Positions 36,265 through 45,204 of a stretch of 45,204 bases of DNA are shown here, one piece after another. Under the pieces are notes generated by a model that ran no database searches, had not been told where the DNA came from, and saw only the letters and a program-made list of their open reading frames with translations. A program made the position numbers and the translations under genes. The stretch comes from Lysobacteraceae bacterium (GTDB lineage: Bacteria; Pseudomonadota; Gammaproteobacteria; Xanthomonadales; Xanthomonadaceae): NCBI GenBank assembly GCA_031263725.1, contig JAISFF010000034.1:1-45204 (forward strand), written 5' to 3'. Positions within the stretch are counted from its first letter, which is position 1, and each line of letters begins with the position of its first letter.

Positions 36265-37617
36265 ATGACCATTCGCGTACTTACAGGCATCACCACCACG
36301 GGCACGCCGCACCTGGGCAATTACGCCGGCGCGATCCGGCCGGCCATTCTTGCCAGCCAGGCGCCGGATGCCGAGAGCTTCTATTTCCTGGCCGACTACC
36401 ATGCGCTGATCAAGGCGAACGATCCGCTGCGGGTCGCGCAGTCGAGGCAGGAGATCGCGGCGACCTGGCTGGCCTGCGGCCTGGATCCGGAACGGGTCAC
36501 TTTCTACCGGCAGTCGGATATCGATGAGATTCCGCAGATGTCCTGGCTGTTGACCTGCGTGGCGGCCAAGGGCCTGCTGAATCGCGCGCATGCCTACAAG
36601 GCGGCGGTGGACAAGAACCAGGAGGCCGGCGAGGACCCGGATGCCGGCATCACTGCCGGACTATACATGTACCCGGTACTGATGGCCGCCGACATTCTGA
36701 TCTTCAACGCGCACCGGGTTCCGGTGGGACGCGATCAGGTCCAGCACCTGGAAATGGCGCGCGACATCGGCCAGCGGTTCAACCATATCCATGGCGATGC
36801 CTGGCGCAGCATCACCGGCAAGTCCGGCGAACCGCTGGTACTGCCGGAGGTGCAGGTGGACGAGCAGGTGGCGACGCTGCCCGGGCTGGACGGCCGCAAG
36901 ATGTCAAAGAGTTATGACAACACCATCCCGCTATTCCTGCCAGCGACGGAACTGAGGAAGAAGGTCATGTCGATCGTGACCGACTCGCGCGCGCCCGGCG
37001 AGCCGAAGGATGCCGACAACTCCAATCTGTTCCAGCTTTACCAGGCCTTTTCCGGCCCGGAACAGAGCGCCGCGATGCGGCAGGCGTTCGCCGACGGCAT
37101 CGCCTGGGGCGAAGCCAAGCAACGGCTTTACGATCGCATCGAGGCGACGGTGGCGCCGCTGCGCGAGAAATACGGGCAGTTGATCAAGCGTCCGGACGAT
37201 CTGGAGGACATTCTGCGCACGGGCGCCCGCAAGGCGCGCGCTGCCATCGGGCCGGGTTTCGAGGATCTGAAGCGAGCGGTCGGACTGGGCCGGTTTGCCG
37301 CGATCTCCGGCCGGGGGGCGGAAACCGCCGCCGCCGGCAAGAAGCTGCCTTCATTCAAACAATATCGGGAAACCGACGGCAAGTTCTATTTCAAGCTCGC
37401 CGACGCCGAAGGCATGACGTTGTTGCAGAGCAATGCGCATGATTCGCCGCGCGCAGCCGGGCAACTGATCGCGAGGCTGAAATCCGAAGGCGCGAGCGTC
37501 GAAGAAACGGGCGATCGCGGGTTGAGTCTCGAAGGGGAATCCATCGGGCGATATGCGGATGTCTCGATCACGTTCGAGAAAGTGATCGACGCGCTCAAGG
37601 CATTGCGGGAAGTCTGA
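36265..37617 (+). CDS. trpS: tryptophanyl-tRNA synthetase with C-terminal YegP-like module
   Basis: TrpS charges tRNA-Trp with tryptophan in the cytosol. The 450 residues carry the class I signatures TGTPHLGNYAGA (HIGH region) and the exact KMSKS (DGRKMSKSYDN), plus AADILIFNAHRVPVGRDQVQ. Beyond the usual ~335-residue core, a C-terminal part of about 65 residues (KLPSFKQYRETDGKFYFKL, LLQSNAHDSPRAAGQLIARL) resembles one DUF1508/YegP repeat. Such tails are known in some proteobacterial TrpS proteins; the role is unclear. The ATG for MTIRVLTGITTTG fits the family start. Confidence 0.96.
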   Translation: MTIRVLTGITTTGTPHLGNYAGAIRPAILASQAPDAESFYFLADYHALIKANDPLRVAQSRQEIAATWLACGLDPERVTFYRQSDIDEIPQMSWLLTCVAAKGLLNRAHAYKAAVDKNQEAGEDPDAGITAGLYMYPVLMAADILIFNAHRVPVGRDQVQHLEMARDIGQRFNHIHGDAWRSITGKSGEPLVLPEVQVDEQVATLPGLDGRKMSKSYDNTIPLFLPATELRKKVMSIVTDSRAPGEPKDADNSNLFQLYQAFSGPEQSAAMRQAFADGIAWGEAKQRLYDRIEATVAPLREKYGQLIKRPDDLEDILRTGARKARAAIGPGFEDLKRAVGLGRFAAISGRGAETAAAGKKLPSFKQYRETDGKFYFKLADAEGMTLLQSNAHDSPRAAGQLIARLKSEGASVEETGDRGLSLEGESIGRYADVSITFEKVIDALKALREV

Positions 37618-37798
37618 ACGCTTTCCATCCGGCGGCCAAACTGTCGGATGAATGTTCGGGAGGGTTTCCGCCACCGGATAGATTGGCGAAAGGTAGGTTC
37701 CCGATAATCCAAGAAATGTTGATGTCCTGGCTTTGTTTTCGAAGGCCGGAGAGCGTGTCGCATGCGCGGCCAGGGAGGTATGCATTGGAGCCTGTTCA

Positions 37799-38566
37799 AT
37801 GAGTCAATCCGCTGACAACGATCGAACCTCCGCGCCTGCGGTCATCCCCATCCTGATGTATCACAACATTTCGCCGCTGCCCGCCGGTATTACCCGATAC
37901 AAGGCGCTGTACGTGCGGCCGCGGACGTTTGCCCGGCAAATGTGGCTGCTGCGGCGAATGGGCTACACCGGCCTGTCGATGAGCGCCGCCATGTCCTATC
38001 TGCGCGGCGAGAAGCAAGGCAAGGCGGCGGTCATCACGCTGGATGACGGCTATCGGGACAACTTCGAGCACGCGCTGCCGGTCTTGCGGGAACACGGATT
38101 CAGTGCAACCTGCTACGTCGTCAGCGACCACGTCGGCCAGCACAACGTCTGGGACTCCGACAAGCTGGGCATCGAGAAACCATTGATGTCGGCCGCGCAA
38201 CTGCGCGAGTGGCATCGGGGCGGCATGGAAGTGGGTGCGCACACGCGCACGCATCCGCGCTTGAGCGAATGCGGCGGGAAGCACCTGGACAACGAGATCC
38301 GGGGTGGCAAGCAGGCGCTGGAAGATATCGTCGGCGCGCCGGTTTCGCAGTTCTGTTACCCCTATGGCGACTTCAACGAACGCGCGCTCGATTGCGTGGC
38401 CGAGTCGGGATTCGATGCGGCGACCACGACCCGTCGCGGGCGTGCGCGGGTCGGCATGGACATGCGGCTGTTGCCGCGGATACCGGTGGCGCTGCGCCAT
38501 CTGCTGCCCAGTTTTGCGGTGCGGGTCATGACTGGCTACGAAGACCGGAATGGACGGAACAGGTGA
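37799..38566 (+). CDS. polysaccharide deacetylase (NodB homology)
   Basis: The 255-residue enzyme has the NodB-fold motifs: motif 1 AVITLDDGYRDNFEHALPVL (metal Asp), motif 2 GAHTRTHPRLS (H-x3-H) and motif 3 QFCYPYGDFNERAL. It should remove acetyl groups from N-acetyl-hexosamine polymers with a divalent metal. There is no clear signal peptide, so it probably acts in the cytosol or at the membrane on a glycan intermediate. GGAG precedes the ATG. A GT4 glycosyltransferase follows 3 bp later, so both likely build the same surface polysaccharide or LPS core. Confidence 0.92.
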   Translation: MSQSADNDRTSAPAVIPILMYHNISPLPAGITRYKALYVRPRTFARQMWLLRRMGYTGLSMSAAMSYLRGEKQGKAAVITLDDGYRDNFEHALPVLREHGFSATCYVVSDHVGQHNVWDSDKLGIEKPLMSAAQLREWHRGGMEVGAHTRTHPRLSECGGKHLDNEIRGGKQALEDIVGAPVSQFCYPYGDFNERALDCVAESGFDAATTTRRGRARVGMDMRLLPRIPVALRHLLPSFAVRVMTGYEDRNGRNR

Positions 38567-38569
38567 TGC

Positions 38570-39673
38570 ATGAAATTTTTCTTCGTAGGTTCTTCTTCTG
38601 GCCAGGGTGGCGCGGAAACGCATTTCGTCGCGTTGGCCCAGGCGCTGATCGGCGCGGATCATTCCGTCAGTGCCGCCGTGCGTCCGGATACCTATCTGTC
38701 CGAGCAGCTCGATGCCGTGGGCGTGCGCACCTATTCGCTGCGATTGCGCAATAGCCTGGATGTTTCCAGCTACCGGATGCTGGCGGGGATTTTCCGGCGC
38801 GAGAATCCCGATCTCCTGCTGAGCAACTTCGGCCGGGATTATTGGCCGCTGATCGCGCTGGGCAAATGCCTGCGGATTCCGGTATCGATATTCCGGCATC
38901 GCGTGGGCAGGCTGAAATCGTTTTCCAATTTCGCGTTGCCGCGTCTGGCGCAACACTTTTTCGCCGTATCCGAATATGCGCGGAAGATATACCTTGGTTA
39001 TGGCATGCCGGCCGATTGCGTGCGGGTGATGTACAACCCGGTCGATACGCGGCGGTATCGTCCGGACGCGGAGCGCGGCCGACGAATCCGCCGATCGCTG
39101 AACATTTCCAAGGATGCGCTGGTGGTCGGATATTGCGGCCGCCTGATCGAGAACAAGGGTATTTTCGTCCTGAAGCAAGCGCTGGACCTGGCGATGGCGG
39201 TCGAGCCGCGGCTACATTGCATCTGGGTCGGCGGCGGCGTCGAGGAGCGGCGCCTGCGCGAAGAAACCTCGGTGACGGCATATGCGCGCCAGCATCATTT
39301 CACCGGCCTGGTGGATGATGTTTACGATTATTACAACGCGTTTTCGATGCTGGCCTTTCCTTCGCTGGCGCCGGAGGCCTTCGGCCGCGTTTCGATCGAG
39401 GCGCAGGCTTGCGGCGTGCCCGTCATCGGCAGCGATATCGGCGGCATTCCGGAAACCATGCATACCAGCGTGAGCGGCATGCTGGTCGCGCCGGGCGATG
39501 CGCAGGCCTGGTGCGATGCCATCCTGAAAATGTGCAATGCGGATATCCGTGAACCGATGTCCGATGCGGGGCGTTCCTTCGTGGACTGCAATTTCAGTAC
39601 CGGCGTGATCGCGCACGAAATGGTGTCGCTGCTGGAAACCGATCTGTCCGGCATGGCGCGCGCGATGCGTTGA
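38570..39673 (+). CDS. GT4-family glycosyltransferase
   Basis: A 367-residue GT-B enzyme. The N-terminal half starts MKFFFVGSSSGQGGAETHFV, where the GGAE motif is typical of acceptor-binding domains. The C-terminal half has the nucleotide-sugar signature EAFGRVSIEAQACGVPVIGS, the E-x7-E pattern of GT4 retaining enzymes, and VVGYCGRLIENKG. It transfers a sugar to a glycan, probably in LPS core or exopolysaccharide synthesis; donor and acceptor are unknown. It directly follows the deacetylase gene. Confidence 0.93.
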   Translation: MKFFFVGSSSGQGGAETHFVALAQALIGADHSVSAAVRPDTYLSEQLDAVGVRTYSLRLRNSLDVSSYRMLAGIFRRENPDLLLSNFGRDYWPLIALGKCLRIPVSIFRHRVGRLKSFSNFALPRLAQHFFAVSEYARKIYLGYGMPADCVRVMYNPVDTRRYRPDAERGRRIRRSLNISKDALVVGYCGRLIENKGIFVLKQALDLAMAVEPRLHCIWVGGGVEERRLREETSVTAYARQHHFTGLVDDVYDYYNAFSMLAFPSLAPEAFGRVSIEAQACGVPVIGSDIGGIPETMHTSVSGMLVAPGDAQAWCDAILKMCNADIREPMSDAGRSFVDCNFSTGVIAHEMVSLLETDLSGMARAMR

Positions 39674-39848
39674 GGCCGGTGCCGGGTGTTCGGAAACGGC
39701 CTGCCGCAACAGCATCCGGTGAAGTGGACGTGATGTTTCCTGGCTGATTCAACCGCAGGTGAATCAGCCATCGGATTTACGACCAAAGCCGGGTCGTGCA
39801 TCGTCAATCCGACCGATAGCATGGCAGCACCTTTTCCGGCATGACCCG

Positions 39849-40784
39849 ATGCGTATGAGCGAATATGGTATCCACACCATCGACACGGAATATGTCCGTC
39901 CGCATTTCGATGCCGCCTATTTGGTGGTCGAGGCCGGTCGGGGTGCGTTTATCGATTGCGGCACCAGCCATTCGATTCCGCGACTGCTTGCCGCACTGGA
40001 GCATGCCCGCCTCGCGCCCGAGGATGTGGACTGGGTCATTCCCACGCATGTGCATCTGGATCACGCCGGCGGCGCGGGCGGACTGATGCAACGTCTTCCC
40101 AATGCGAAGCTGCTGATCCATCCGCGTGGCGCACCGCACATGATCGATCCGACCAGGCTGATCGCCGGCGCGACCGCGGTTTACGGGAAGGAAGCATTCG
40201 CGCGGCATTATGGCCAGATCATTCCGATTCCCGCCGGGCGCGTCATCGTGGCCGAGGACGGACATGTCGCGGACCTGGCGGGCCGGCCGTTGTACTGCAT
40301 GGATACGCCAGGTCACGCCAGGCATCATCTGTGCGTCTGGGACGAGCGCAGCCGCAGTTGGTTCACCGGCGATACCTTCGGTCTTTCCTACCGGCAAATG
40401 GATAGTGCGCAGGGGGCGTTCATTCTGCCGACATCATCCCCCGTGCAATTCGAGCCCGAGCCGTTGCAGGAGTCGATCCGGAAAATGCTGGCACGCAATC
40501 CGGAGAAAATGCACCTGACGCACTACGGAACCGTGGACGATGTGGCGCGGCTGGGCGCGGACCTGCTGGTGCAGATCGATGCGATGGTGAAAATGGCGCA
40601 GGGTTGCGATGGCAGTCCCGAGCGGCACTACGACTTGGTGGCGGCTCTGAGCGACTATTATCTGGAGCGTGCCCATGCCCATGGCTGCCCCATGGACGAT
40701 GCGGGGATTCTCGACCTGCTGGGCATGGACATCGAACTGAATGCGCAGGGGCTGGAAGTCTGGCTGGACCGTGGACGCCGCTGA
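39849..40784 (+). CDS. metallo-beta-lactamase-fold hydrolase
   Basis: The 311-residue protein has the metal-binding motif THVHLDHAGG (HxHxDH), a second set in CMDTPGHARHHLCVW, and the bridging Asp and last His in FTGDTFG and HLTHYGTVDD. It hydrolyses an ester or thioester-type bond with two metals; the substrate is unknown. The longer C-terminus (SDYYLERAHAHGCPMDDAGI) extends past a minimal MBL domain. The ribosome site is poor and an ATG two codons later is also possible. Confidence 0.88.
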   Translation: MRMSEYGIHTIDTEYVRPHFDAAYLVVEAGRGAFIDCGTSHSIPRLLAALEHARLAPEDVDWVIPTHVHLDHAGGAGGLMQRLPNAKLLIHPRGAPHMIDPTRLIAGATAVYGKEAFARHYGQIIPIPAGRVIVAEDGHVADLAGRPLYCMDTPGHARHHLCVWDERSRSWFTGDTFGLSYRQMDSAQGAFILPTSSPVQFEPEPLQESIRKMLARNPEKMHLTHYGTVDDVARLGADLLVQIDAMVKMAQGCDGSPERHYDLVAALSDYYLERAHAHGCPMDDAGILDLLGMDIELNAQGLEVWLDRGRR

Positions 40785-40821
40785 AACAGCGCAATACCCG
40801 CGTGGTTGCGGACTGGACGGA

Positions 40822-40848
40822 AAAATGCCCCGGTGCCGGGGCATTTTC
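40822..40848. terminator. bidirectional terminator
   Basis: AAAATGCCCC and GGGGCATTTT form a 10-bp stem around a 6-nt loop. The T-run on one arm and the A-run on the other let it work for both the MBL-fold gene and the convergent acyl-CoA synthetase. Confidence 0.85.
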
Positions 40849-40870
40849 GGCCGGTTCGAGCGGCCGGCAT

Positions 40871-42499
40871 TCAGGTCGTCGGCAGCCTGTAGTCCTTCAG
40901 CAGATCGCGCAGCTTGATCTTGAGCAGCTTGCCGGTGGCGCCATGCGGGATCTCGTCGACGAAGATCACATCGTCGGGAATCTGCCATTTCGCGACCTTG
41001 TCCTGATAGAACGCGAGCAATTCCTCGCGCGTCAGGTCCGATCCCGGTTTCTTGACCGCGACCAGGATCGGGCGTTCGTCCCATTTCGGATGCTTCACTC
41101 CGATGCAGGCGGCTTCGGCCACTTCGGGGTGGGCGACCGCGATGTTCTCCAGATCGATCGAGCTGATCCATTCGCCGCCGGACTTGATCACATCCTTGGT
41201 GCGGTCGGTGATCTGCATGTAGCCGTCTTCGTCGATCGTGGCGATGTCGCCGGTCGGAAACCAGCCATCCACCAGCGGACTGGGATCGCCGCTGCGGAAG
41301 TAGTCTTCGATGACCCAGGGGCCCTTGACCATGAGGCTGCCGGCGGTCCTGCCGTCGTGCGGCAATTCCTTGCCGTCGCCGCCGACGATCTTCATGTCCA
41401 CGCCGAATACCGCGCGGCCCTGCTTCAGCAGGATTTTCTTCTGCGCTTCCGGATCGAGTTCGAGGTGCTTGTTCTTGAGCGTGCTCAGCGTGCCCACCGG
41501 ACTGGTCTCGGTCATGCCCCAGGCATGCAGCACGCGCACATCGTAGCGTTCCTCGAACGCATCGATCATGGCCGGCGGACAGGCTGCGCCACCGATCACC
41601 GTGCGGTTGAGCGTGCTGAACTTGAGCTTGTTGGCGTCCATGTGGTTCAACAGCATCTGCCAGACGGTCGGAACGCCAGCCGCGCAGGTGATGCCTTCGG
41701 ATTCGATCAGCTCGTAGACCGACTTTCCGTCCAGCGCCGGACCCGGGAAGACCACCCGGGTTCCGGTCAGTGCCGCCGCATACGGCACGCCCCATGCATT
41801 GACATGGAACATCGGCACGACCGGCAGTATCGAGTCGCGCGAGGAGATGTTGATGACATCCGGCAGGCTGATGCCGTAGGCATGCAGGACCGATGAGCGG
41901 TTGCTGTACAGCACACCCTTGGGACGCCCGGTGGTGCCGCTGGTGTAGCACATGCCGCAGGCGGTGTTTTCGTCCAGTTCCGGCCATTCGTAATCGCCGG
42001 ACTGGGCCGCCAGCAGTTCCTCGTAGTTCTCGAGGCCGGGAATGCCGGTATCGGCCGGCATCCTGTCCGCATCGATCATGACCACCCAGTGCTTCACCGT
42101 CGGGCACTTGTCGTGGATCAGTTGCACGATCGGCAGGAAGGTCAGGTCGAAGAACAGGGCCTGATCCTCGGCATGGTTGATGATCCAGGCGATCTGGTCG
42201 GGGATCAGGCGCGGATTGATGGTGTGGGTGACGCGCCCGGAACCGCCGCCCGCATAGTACAGCTCCATGTGGCGGTAACCGTTCCAGGCCAGCGTGCCGA
42301 TGCGGTCGCCGGGTTCGGTGCCCCAGTTTTGCAGCAGGTTGGCCAGCCGCCGCGCGCGCCTGGCCAGGTCGGCGTAGGCGTAGCGGTGGATATCGCCTTC
42401 CACCCGTCGGGAGATGATCTCGGCGTCGCTGTGATGGCATTCGGCGAACGTCAGCAAACCGGAAATCAGCAGTGGTTGTGTTTGCATCAGGCCCAGCAT
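40871..42499 (-). CDS. medium/long-chain acyl-CoA synthetase (AMP-binding)
   Basis: The 542-residue ANL enzyme activates a fatty acid with ATP and CoA. Motifs: [13 protein letters not shown] (P-loop), [51 protein letters not shown] and the catalytic Lys in [15 protein letters not shown]. It resembles AlkK-like fatty-acid-CoA ligases; chain length is not readable. GGGGAGAG precedes the ATG. It converges with the MBL-fold gene and diverges from the peptide transporter. Confidence 0.94.
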   Translation of the reverse strand: MLGLMQTQPLLISGLLTFAECHHSDAEIISRRVEGDIHRYAYADLARRARRLANLLQNWGTEPGDRIGTLAWNGYRHMELYYAGGGSGRVTHTINPRLIPDQIAWIINHAEDQALFFDLTFLPIVQLIHDKCPTVKHWVVMIDADRMPADTGIPGLENYEELLAAQSGDYEWPELDENTACGMCYTSGTTGRPKGVLYSNRSSVLHAYGISLPDVINISSRDSILPVVPMFHVNAWGVPYAAALTGTRVVFPGPALDGKSVYELIESEGITCAAGVPTVWQMLLNHMDANKLKFSTLNRTVIGGAACPPAMIDAFEERYDVRVLHAWGMTETSPVGTLSTLKNKHLELDPEAQKKILLKQGRAVFGVDMKIVGGDGKELPHDGRTAGSLMVKGPWVIEDYFRSGDPSPLVDGWFPTGDIATIDEDGYMQITDRTKDVIKSGGEWISSIDLENIAVAHPEVAEAACIGVKHPKWDERPILVAVKKPGSDLTREELLAFYQDKVAKWQIPDDVIFVDEIPHGATGKLLKIKLRDLLKDYRLPTT

Positions 42500-42761
42500 G
42501 AGACTCTCCCCATTCCACGGACGGCGCCAATATTTTAATAAGGAATCAATGACATGCGTGGATCTTTGGCATTGCACCATTGGCGTATTGCGGAAACCGC
42601 GGACACGCCGGCAACGTGTTTCATGAATACGGCCGATGGGTGGCGGAGCACGCTCCATTTCGTATGTTGCGCATTGACGACGCCGGCCGCGTCGGTGATC
42701 CTCCCGGGTTGCGCCGGCCGGACCGGCGCGGTTTTGCCCAAATCATTCGCCAGAGGATTAC

Positions 42762-44285
42762 ATGTCCGCAGCCAGCACTCCGTCGGCCGACGCGCTCCTT
42801 CCGCCCCCACCCCCGGGGTTCAAGCAGTTGTTGGGGCATCCCCGACCGTTGTGGATGCTGTTCATGACCGAGTTCTGGGAGCGCTTCGCGTTCTACGGCA
42901 TGCGCTGGGCGTTGACGCTGTACATCGTGGCGCAGTTCTTCGGCGGCGATGCGTCCGGCCAGGCCTATGCCAGCCGTACCTACGGCGCGTTTCTGGCGCT
43001 GGTCTACGCCACGGCGCTGTTCGGCGGTTTCGTGGCGGACCGGATGATCGGCTACCAGCGCTCGATCCTGCTCGGCGCGGTGCTGATGGCGGCGGGCTTC
43101 GGCTGCATCATGCTGCCGAGCCAGTCCATCTTCGTCGCAGGCCTGTCGCTGGTGATCGTCGGCAACGGACTGTTCAAGCCGAACATCTCCACGATGGTCG
43201 GCAAGCTGTATGCGCAGGACGACAGCCGCCGCGATCGCGGTTTCACCATCTTCTATATGGGCATCAATGCCGGCGCGCTGGTGGCGCCGCTGTTGACCGG
43301 CTGGCTGGCCAGCGTGTTGAGCGATACGTTGATGCAGCAGAACTACAAGGCGGTGTTCGCGGCATCGGGCATCGGCATGCTGATCAGTTTCCTGTGGTTC
43401 TGGTTCGAGCGTCCCAAGCTCGAGGGCATCGGTGCGCCGCCGGCGGCGCGCAACGGCGTCAGCTCGCTGCTGATGGTGACCATCGGCGCGCTGGTCGCGG
43501 TGCCGGTGGTGTATGTGCTGATCGACAAGGCCGGCGCCATCGCGCTGGCCTGGATCCTGGCGATACTGTTCATCGTGTTGGCGGTGATGTTGCTGGTCGA
43601 AGCGGTCCGCAACGGCAAGATCGCCACGCATCGCGTCGTGGCCATGCTGATCATCTTCACTTTCAACGTGCTGTTCTGGATGTTCTTCGAGCAGGCCGGC
43701 AGTTCGTTCAACTTCCTGGCCGAGCACATCGTCAACCGGAAGATGTTCGGTGGCTGGGAGTTCCCGGTCGGCTGGTTCCAGTCGGTGAACCCGGTGGCGA
43801 TCGTCTGTCTGGCGCCGCTGGTGGCCGTGGCTTGGGGGGTGCTGAACCGCAAGGGCATGGAGCCATCGATTCCGCGCAAGTTCGGCCTGGGCCTGCTGGG
43901 CAACGCCGTCGCTTTCCTGGCGCTGATGTATGCATTGAAGAACCTGGTCAATGCCGAGGGCCTGATCCCGTTCTGGCCGCTGGTGCTGGTCTACGTGCTG
44001 CAGACGTTGGGCGAGCTGTGCCTGTCCCCGATCGGATTGTCGATGGTGACCAAACTGGCGCCGATCCGCGTCGTCGGCCTGGCGATGGGCGGCTGGTTCC
44101 TGAGCACCGCGATCGGCAACAACCTGTCGGGCATATTCGCCGGCCGCGTGAGCGGCGAGACCGGCATCACGGTGGCATCCGCGTTGTCCGGCTTCACGTT
44201 GAGCTTCTGGCTGTTGCTGGCGGCGGGCGTGATCCTGTTCGCGGCGGCACCGCTGATCAATAAATTGATGCATGGGGTGAAGTGA
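42762..44285 (+). CDS. POT/PTR2-family proton-dependent peptide transporter
   Basis: The 507-residue inner-membrane protein imports di- or tripeptides with protons. It shows the POT signatures EFWERFAFYGMR (ExxER) and FTIFYMGINAGAL (FYxxINxG), plus about 12-14 hydrophobic helices and the late GELCLSPIGLSMVTKLAP. AGAGGA precedes the ATG. A thioredoxin-like lipoprotein gene overlaps or abuts its stop. Together with the two exported S9 peptidases elsewhere it fits a peptide-using lifestyle. Confidence 0.95.
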   Translation: MSAASTPSADALLPPPPPGFKQLLGHPRPLWMLFMTEFWERFAFYGMRWALTLYIVAQFFGGDASGQAYASRTYGAFLALVYATALFGGFVADRMIGYQRSILLGAVLMAAGFGCIMLPSQSIFVAGLSLVIVGNGLFKPNISTMVGKLYAQDDSRRDRGFTIFYMGINAGALVAPLLTGWLASVLSDTLMQQNYKAVFAASGIGMLISFLWFWFERPKLEGIGAPPAARNGVSSLLMVTIGALVAVPVVYVLIDKAGAIALAWILAILFIVLAVMLLVEAVRNGKIATHRVVAMLIIFTFNVLFWMFFEQAGSSFNFLAEHIVNRKMFGGWEFPVGWFQSVNPVAIVCLAPLVAVAWGVLNRKGMEPSIPRKFGLGLLGNAVAFLALMYALKNLVNAEGLIPFWPLVLVYVLQTLGELCLSPIGLSMVTKLAPIRVVGLAMGGWFLSTAIGNNLSGIFAGRVSGETGITVASALSGFTLSFWLLLAAGVILFAAAPLINKLMHGVK

Positions 44286-44287
44286 GC

Positions 44288-44884
44288 ATGCGCATCCGTT
44301 TCCTGTTCGCGGCGGTCGCGCTGGCGGTATCGGTCGGCGCCTGCCAGCCGTCGCCCGAGCCGCAGCCGGTGGACACCACGCCGCAAAAGCCGGCGGTCGC
44401 CGACCCCTCGCAGCCTGTCGTGTCCGGGAACACGCCCGCCGCGGCGGACATCGCCGCGATCGCGGCGCTCAATGCGGAGTTCGATCCCGCACGCGATCCG
44501 GCGAAGGATCTGCAGACGGCCATCGTCGAAGCCAAGCGCAACGACAAGCGCATCGTTCTCGATATCGGCGGCGAATGGTGTCCCTGGTGCCACATTCTTG
44601 ACCAGTTCATCGCCGGCGACGCGGAGGTGCGGCGGCTGCGCGATGCAAACTTCGTCTGGATGAAGGTCAACTACAGCGAAGAAAACGAGAACAAGGCATT
44701 CCTGTCGCAGTATCCCGGCGTGAAGGGCTATCCGCACCTGTTCGTGCTCGATGGCGACGGCAACCTGCTGCACTCGCAGTTCACCGGCGAGCTGGAGGAA
44801 GGCAAGGGCTACAACCGCGAGAAGTTCCTGGCGTTTCTCAATGCCTGGGCACCGGAAACGCCGAAGCTGGATGCCGCCGAATAG
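44288..44884 (+). CDS. thioredoxin-family lipoprotein
   Basis: The 198-residue protein has the lipobox VGAC (Cys19), a Pro/Ala-rich linker (to ~50), then a thioredoxin fold with GEWCPWCHILDQF (CPWC active site) and GVKGYPHLFVLDGDGNLL (cis-Pro region). It is likely a membrane-anchored periplasmic thiol-disulfide enzyme of the thioredoxin_7 type. The ATG is placed three bases after the transporter stop; a GTG two codons earlier is possible. Partners are unknown. Confidence 0.88.
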   Translation: MRIRFLFAAVALAVSVGACQPSPEPQPVDTTPQKPAVADPSQPVVSGNTPAAADIAAIAALNAEFDPARDPAKDLQTAIVEAKRNDKRIVLDIGGEWCPWCHILDQFIAGDAEVRRLRDANFVWMKVNYSEENENKAFLSQYPGVKGYPHLFVLDGDGNLLHSQFTGELEEGKGYNREKFLAFLNAWAPETPKLDAAE

Positions 44885-45048
44885 ATGAATTCCCGCGTTT
44901 CTTCGCTGCAATGACGGGCGGCGCGGACCGGAAACGGTCTCGCGCCATCGTCGTCAGCGGCCCGGTGCGTGCGCTTCCCGCGTCTGGCTCTGCGGGGCCG
45001 ACCGATCCCTTGTGCCGATGTCCCCTGGATTGAGTAGCAGTTGGATTT
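44885..45048. other. unassigned sequence between lipoprotein gene and transposase remnant
   Basis: No gene is supported. The transposase frame stays open through here, but the sequence after the GSQYA motif no longer looks like a transposase, which suggests the element is cut or joined to other DNA near 45049. Confidence 0.4.
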
Positions 45049-45204
45049 GGCGTACTGGCTACCGCGATCGGAATGAAACAGCGTGCCGATTGCTGCTGGA
45101 GAAGTGCAGCAGGCATTGAGGAACGCCTGTTGCACCAGATCATCGGGCATGCGCTCTGCCAGACTGTAGCCCAACACCTGTCGTGTCTGCAGATCGATCA
45201 CCAC
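45049..45204 (-). mobile_element. IS3-type transposase fragment (partial, truncated)
   Basis: The frame enters from the right edge. It reads VIDLQTRQVLGYSLAERMPDD, then LVQQAFLNACC and FHSDRGSQYA. The last is the second catalytic Asp region of IS3-family rve transposases. Beyond it the resemblance is lost and the third catalytic Glu region is not seen. No inverted repeat could be found, and the N-terminal part lies outside the window. Confidence 0.72.

Noticed and set aside
42621-44273. A long open frame antisense to the POT transporter
   Set aside because: His/Gln/Arg-rich low-complexity translation, typical of antisense frames; the other strand encodes a clear transporter.

Overview
The window is about 45 kb of GC-rich chromosomal DNA whose genes use mostly G or C at third codon positions. 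It looks like a gammaproteobacterium of the Xanthomonadales/Lysobacterales. The reasons are a C-terminal XVIPCD domain (the secretion signal of Xanthomonadales type IV secretion effectors) at the left edge, a bTHX-like ribosomal protein with a Lys/Ala-rich tail, and a ZnuD-like receptor paired with a MerC-like protein. This placement rests on protein features only; no 16S rRNA or other strong taxonomic marker is present. I see no tRNA, rRNA, CRISPR array or complete mobile element.

Layout. (1) 1-1028: the end of a probable X-T4SS effector, then an AT-rich spacer. (2) 1029-2783 (minus): lptM-dapF-DUF484, a conserved cluster that normally continues into xerC, which is absent here. (3) 2925-7632 (minus): two tandem S9 serine peptidases with signal peptides and a small membrane protein. 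(4) 7790-8755: a WYL regulator. (5) 9053-15692: the complete cytochrome bd module, cydA-cydB-cydX on the minus strand and divergent cydD-cydC on the plus strand. (6) 15801-18453: a zinc-type TonB-dependent receptor and a MerC-like membrane protein, divergent around a Zur-like operator. (7) 18531-20701: bTHX, Dps and a stand-alone leuB. (8) 21095-24000: an RhlE-type helicase with a long leader, then a zinc alcohol dehydrogenase. (9) 24317-26134: a lipoprotein and fructose-1,6-bisphosphatase. (10) 26384-27992: two YegP/DUF1508 paralogues flanking a YiiX-like cysteine hydrolase. (11) 28088-29104: a decayed region holding a cytochrome P450 pseudogene broken over several frames. (12) 29184-32055: ilvE and gdhA, divergent. 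(13) 32463-36158: small membrane, HAD, exported and entericidin-like proteins. (14) 36265-40784: trpS with a YegP-like tail, a polysaccharide deacetylase, a GT4 glycosyltransferase and an MBL-fold hydrolase. (15) 40871-44884: an acyl-CoA synthetase, a POT peptide transporter and a thioredoxin-like lipoprotein. (16) 45049 to the right edge: an IS3-type transposase remnant.

How the parts fit together. Most of the window is housekeeping: lysine/peptidoglycan precursor and LPS-assembly support (dapF, lptM), branched-chain amino acid and nitrogen metabolism (leuB, ilvE, gdhA), gluconeogenesis (fbp) and microaerobic respiration (cyd). Peptide use is represented by two exported S9 peptidases and a POT importer. 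The accessory or less understood material is the effector end, the zinc-controlled receptor/MerC pair, the YegP-YiiX-YegP block, the P450 remnant and the transposase remnant. No clearly new multi-gene defence system is visible. The best leads are the effector insertion beside the xerC-less dapF cluster, the YegP-YiiX-YegP arrangement with its echo in TrpS, and the P450 decay zone.
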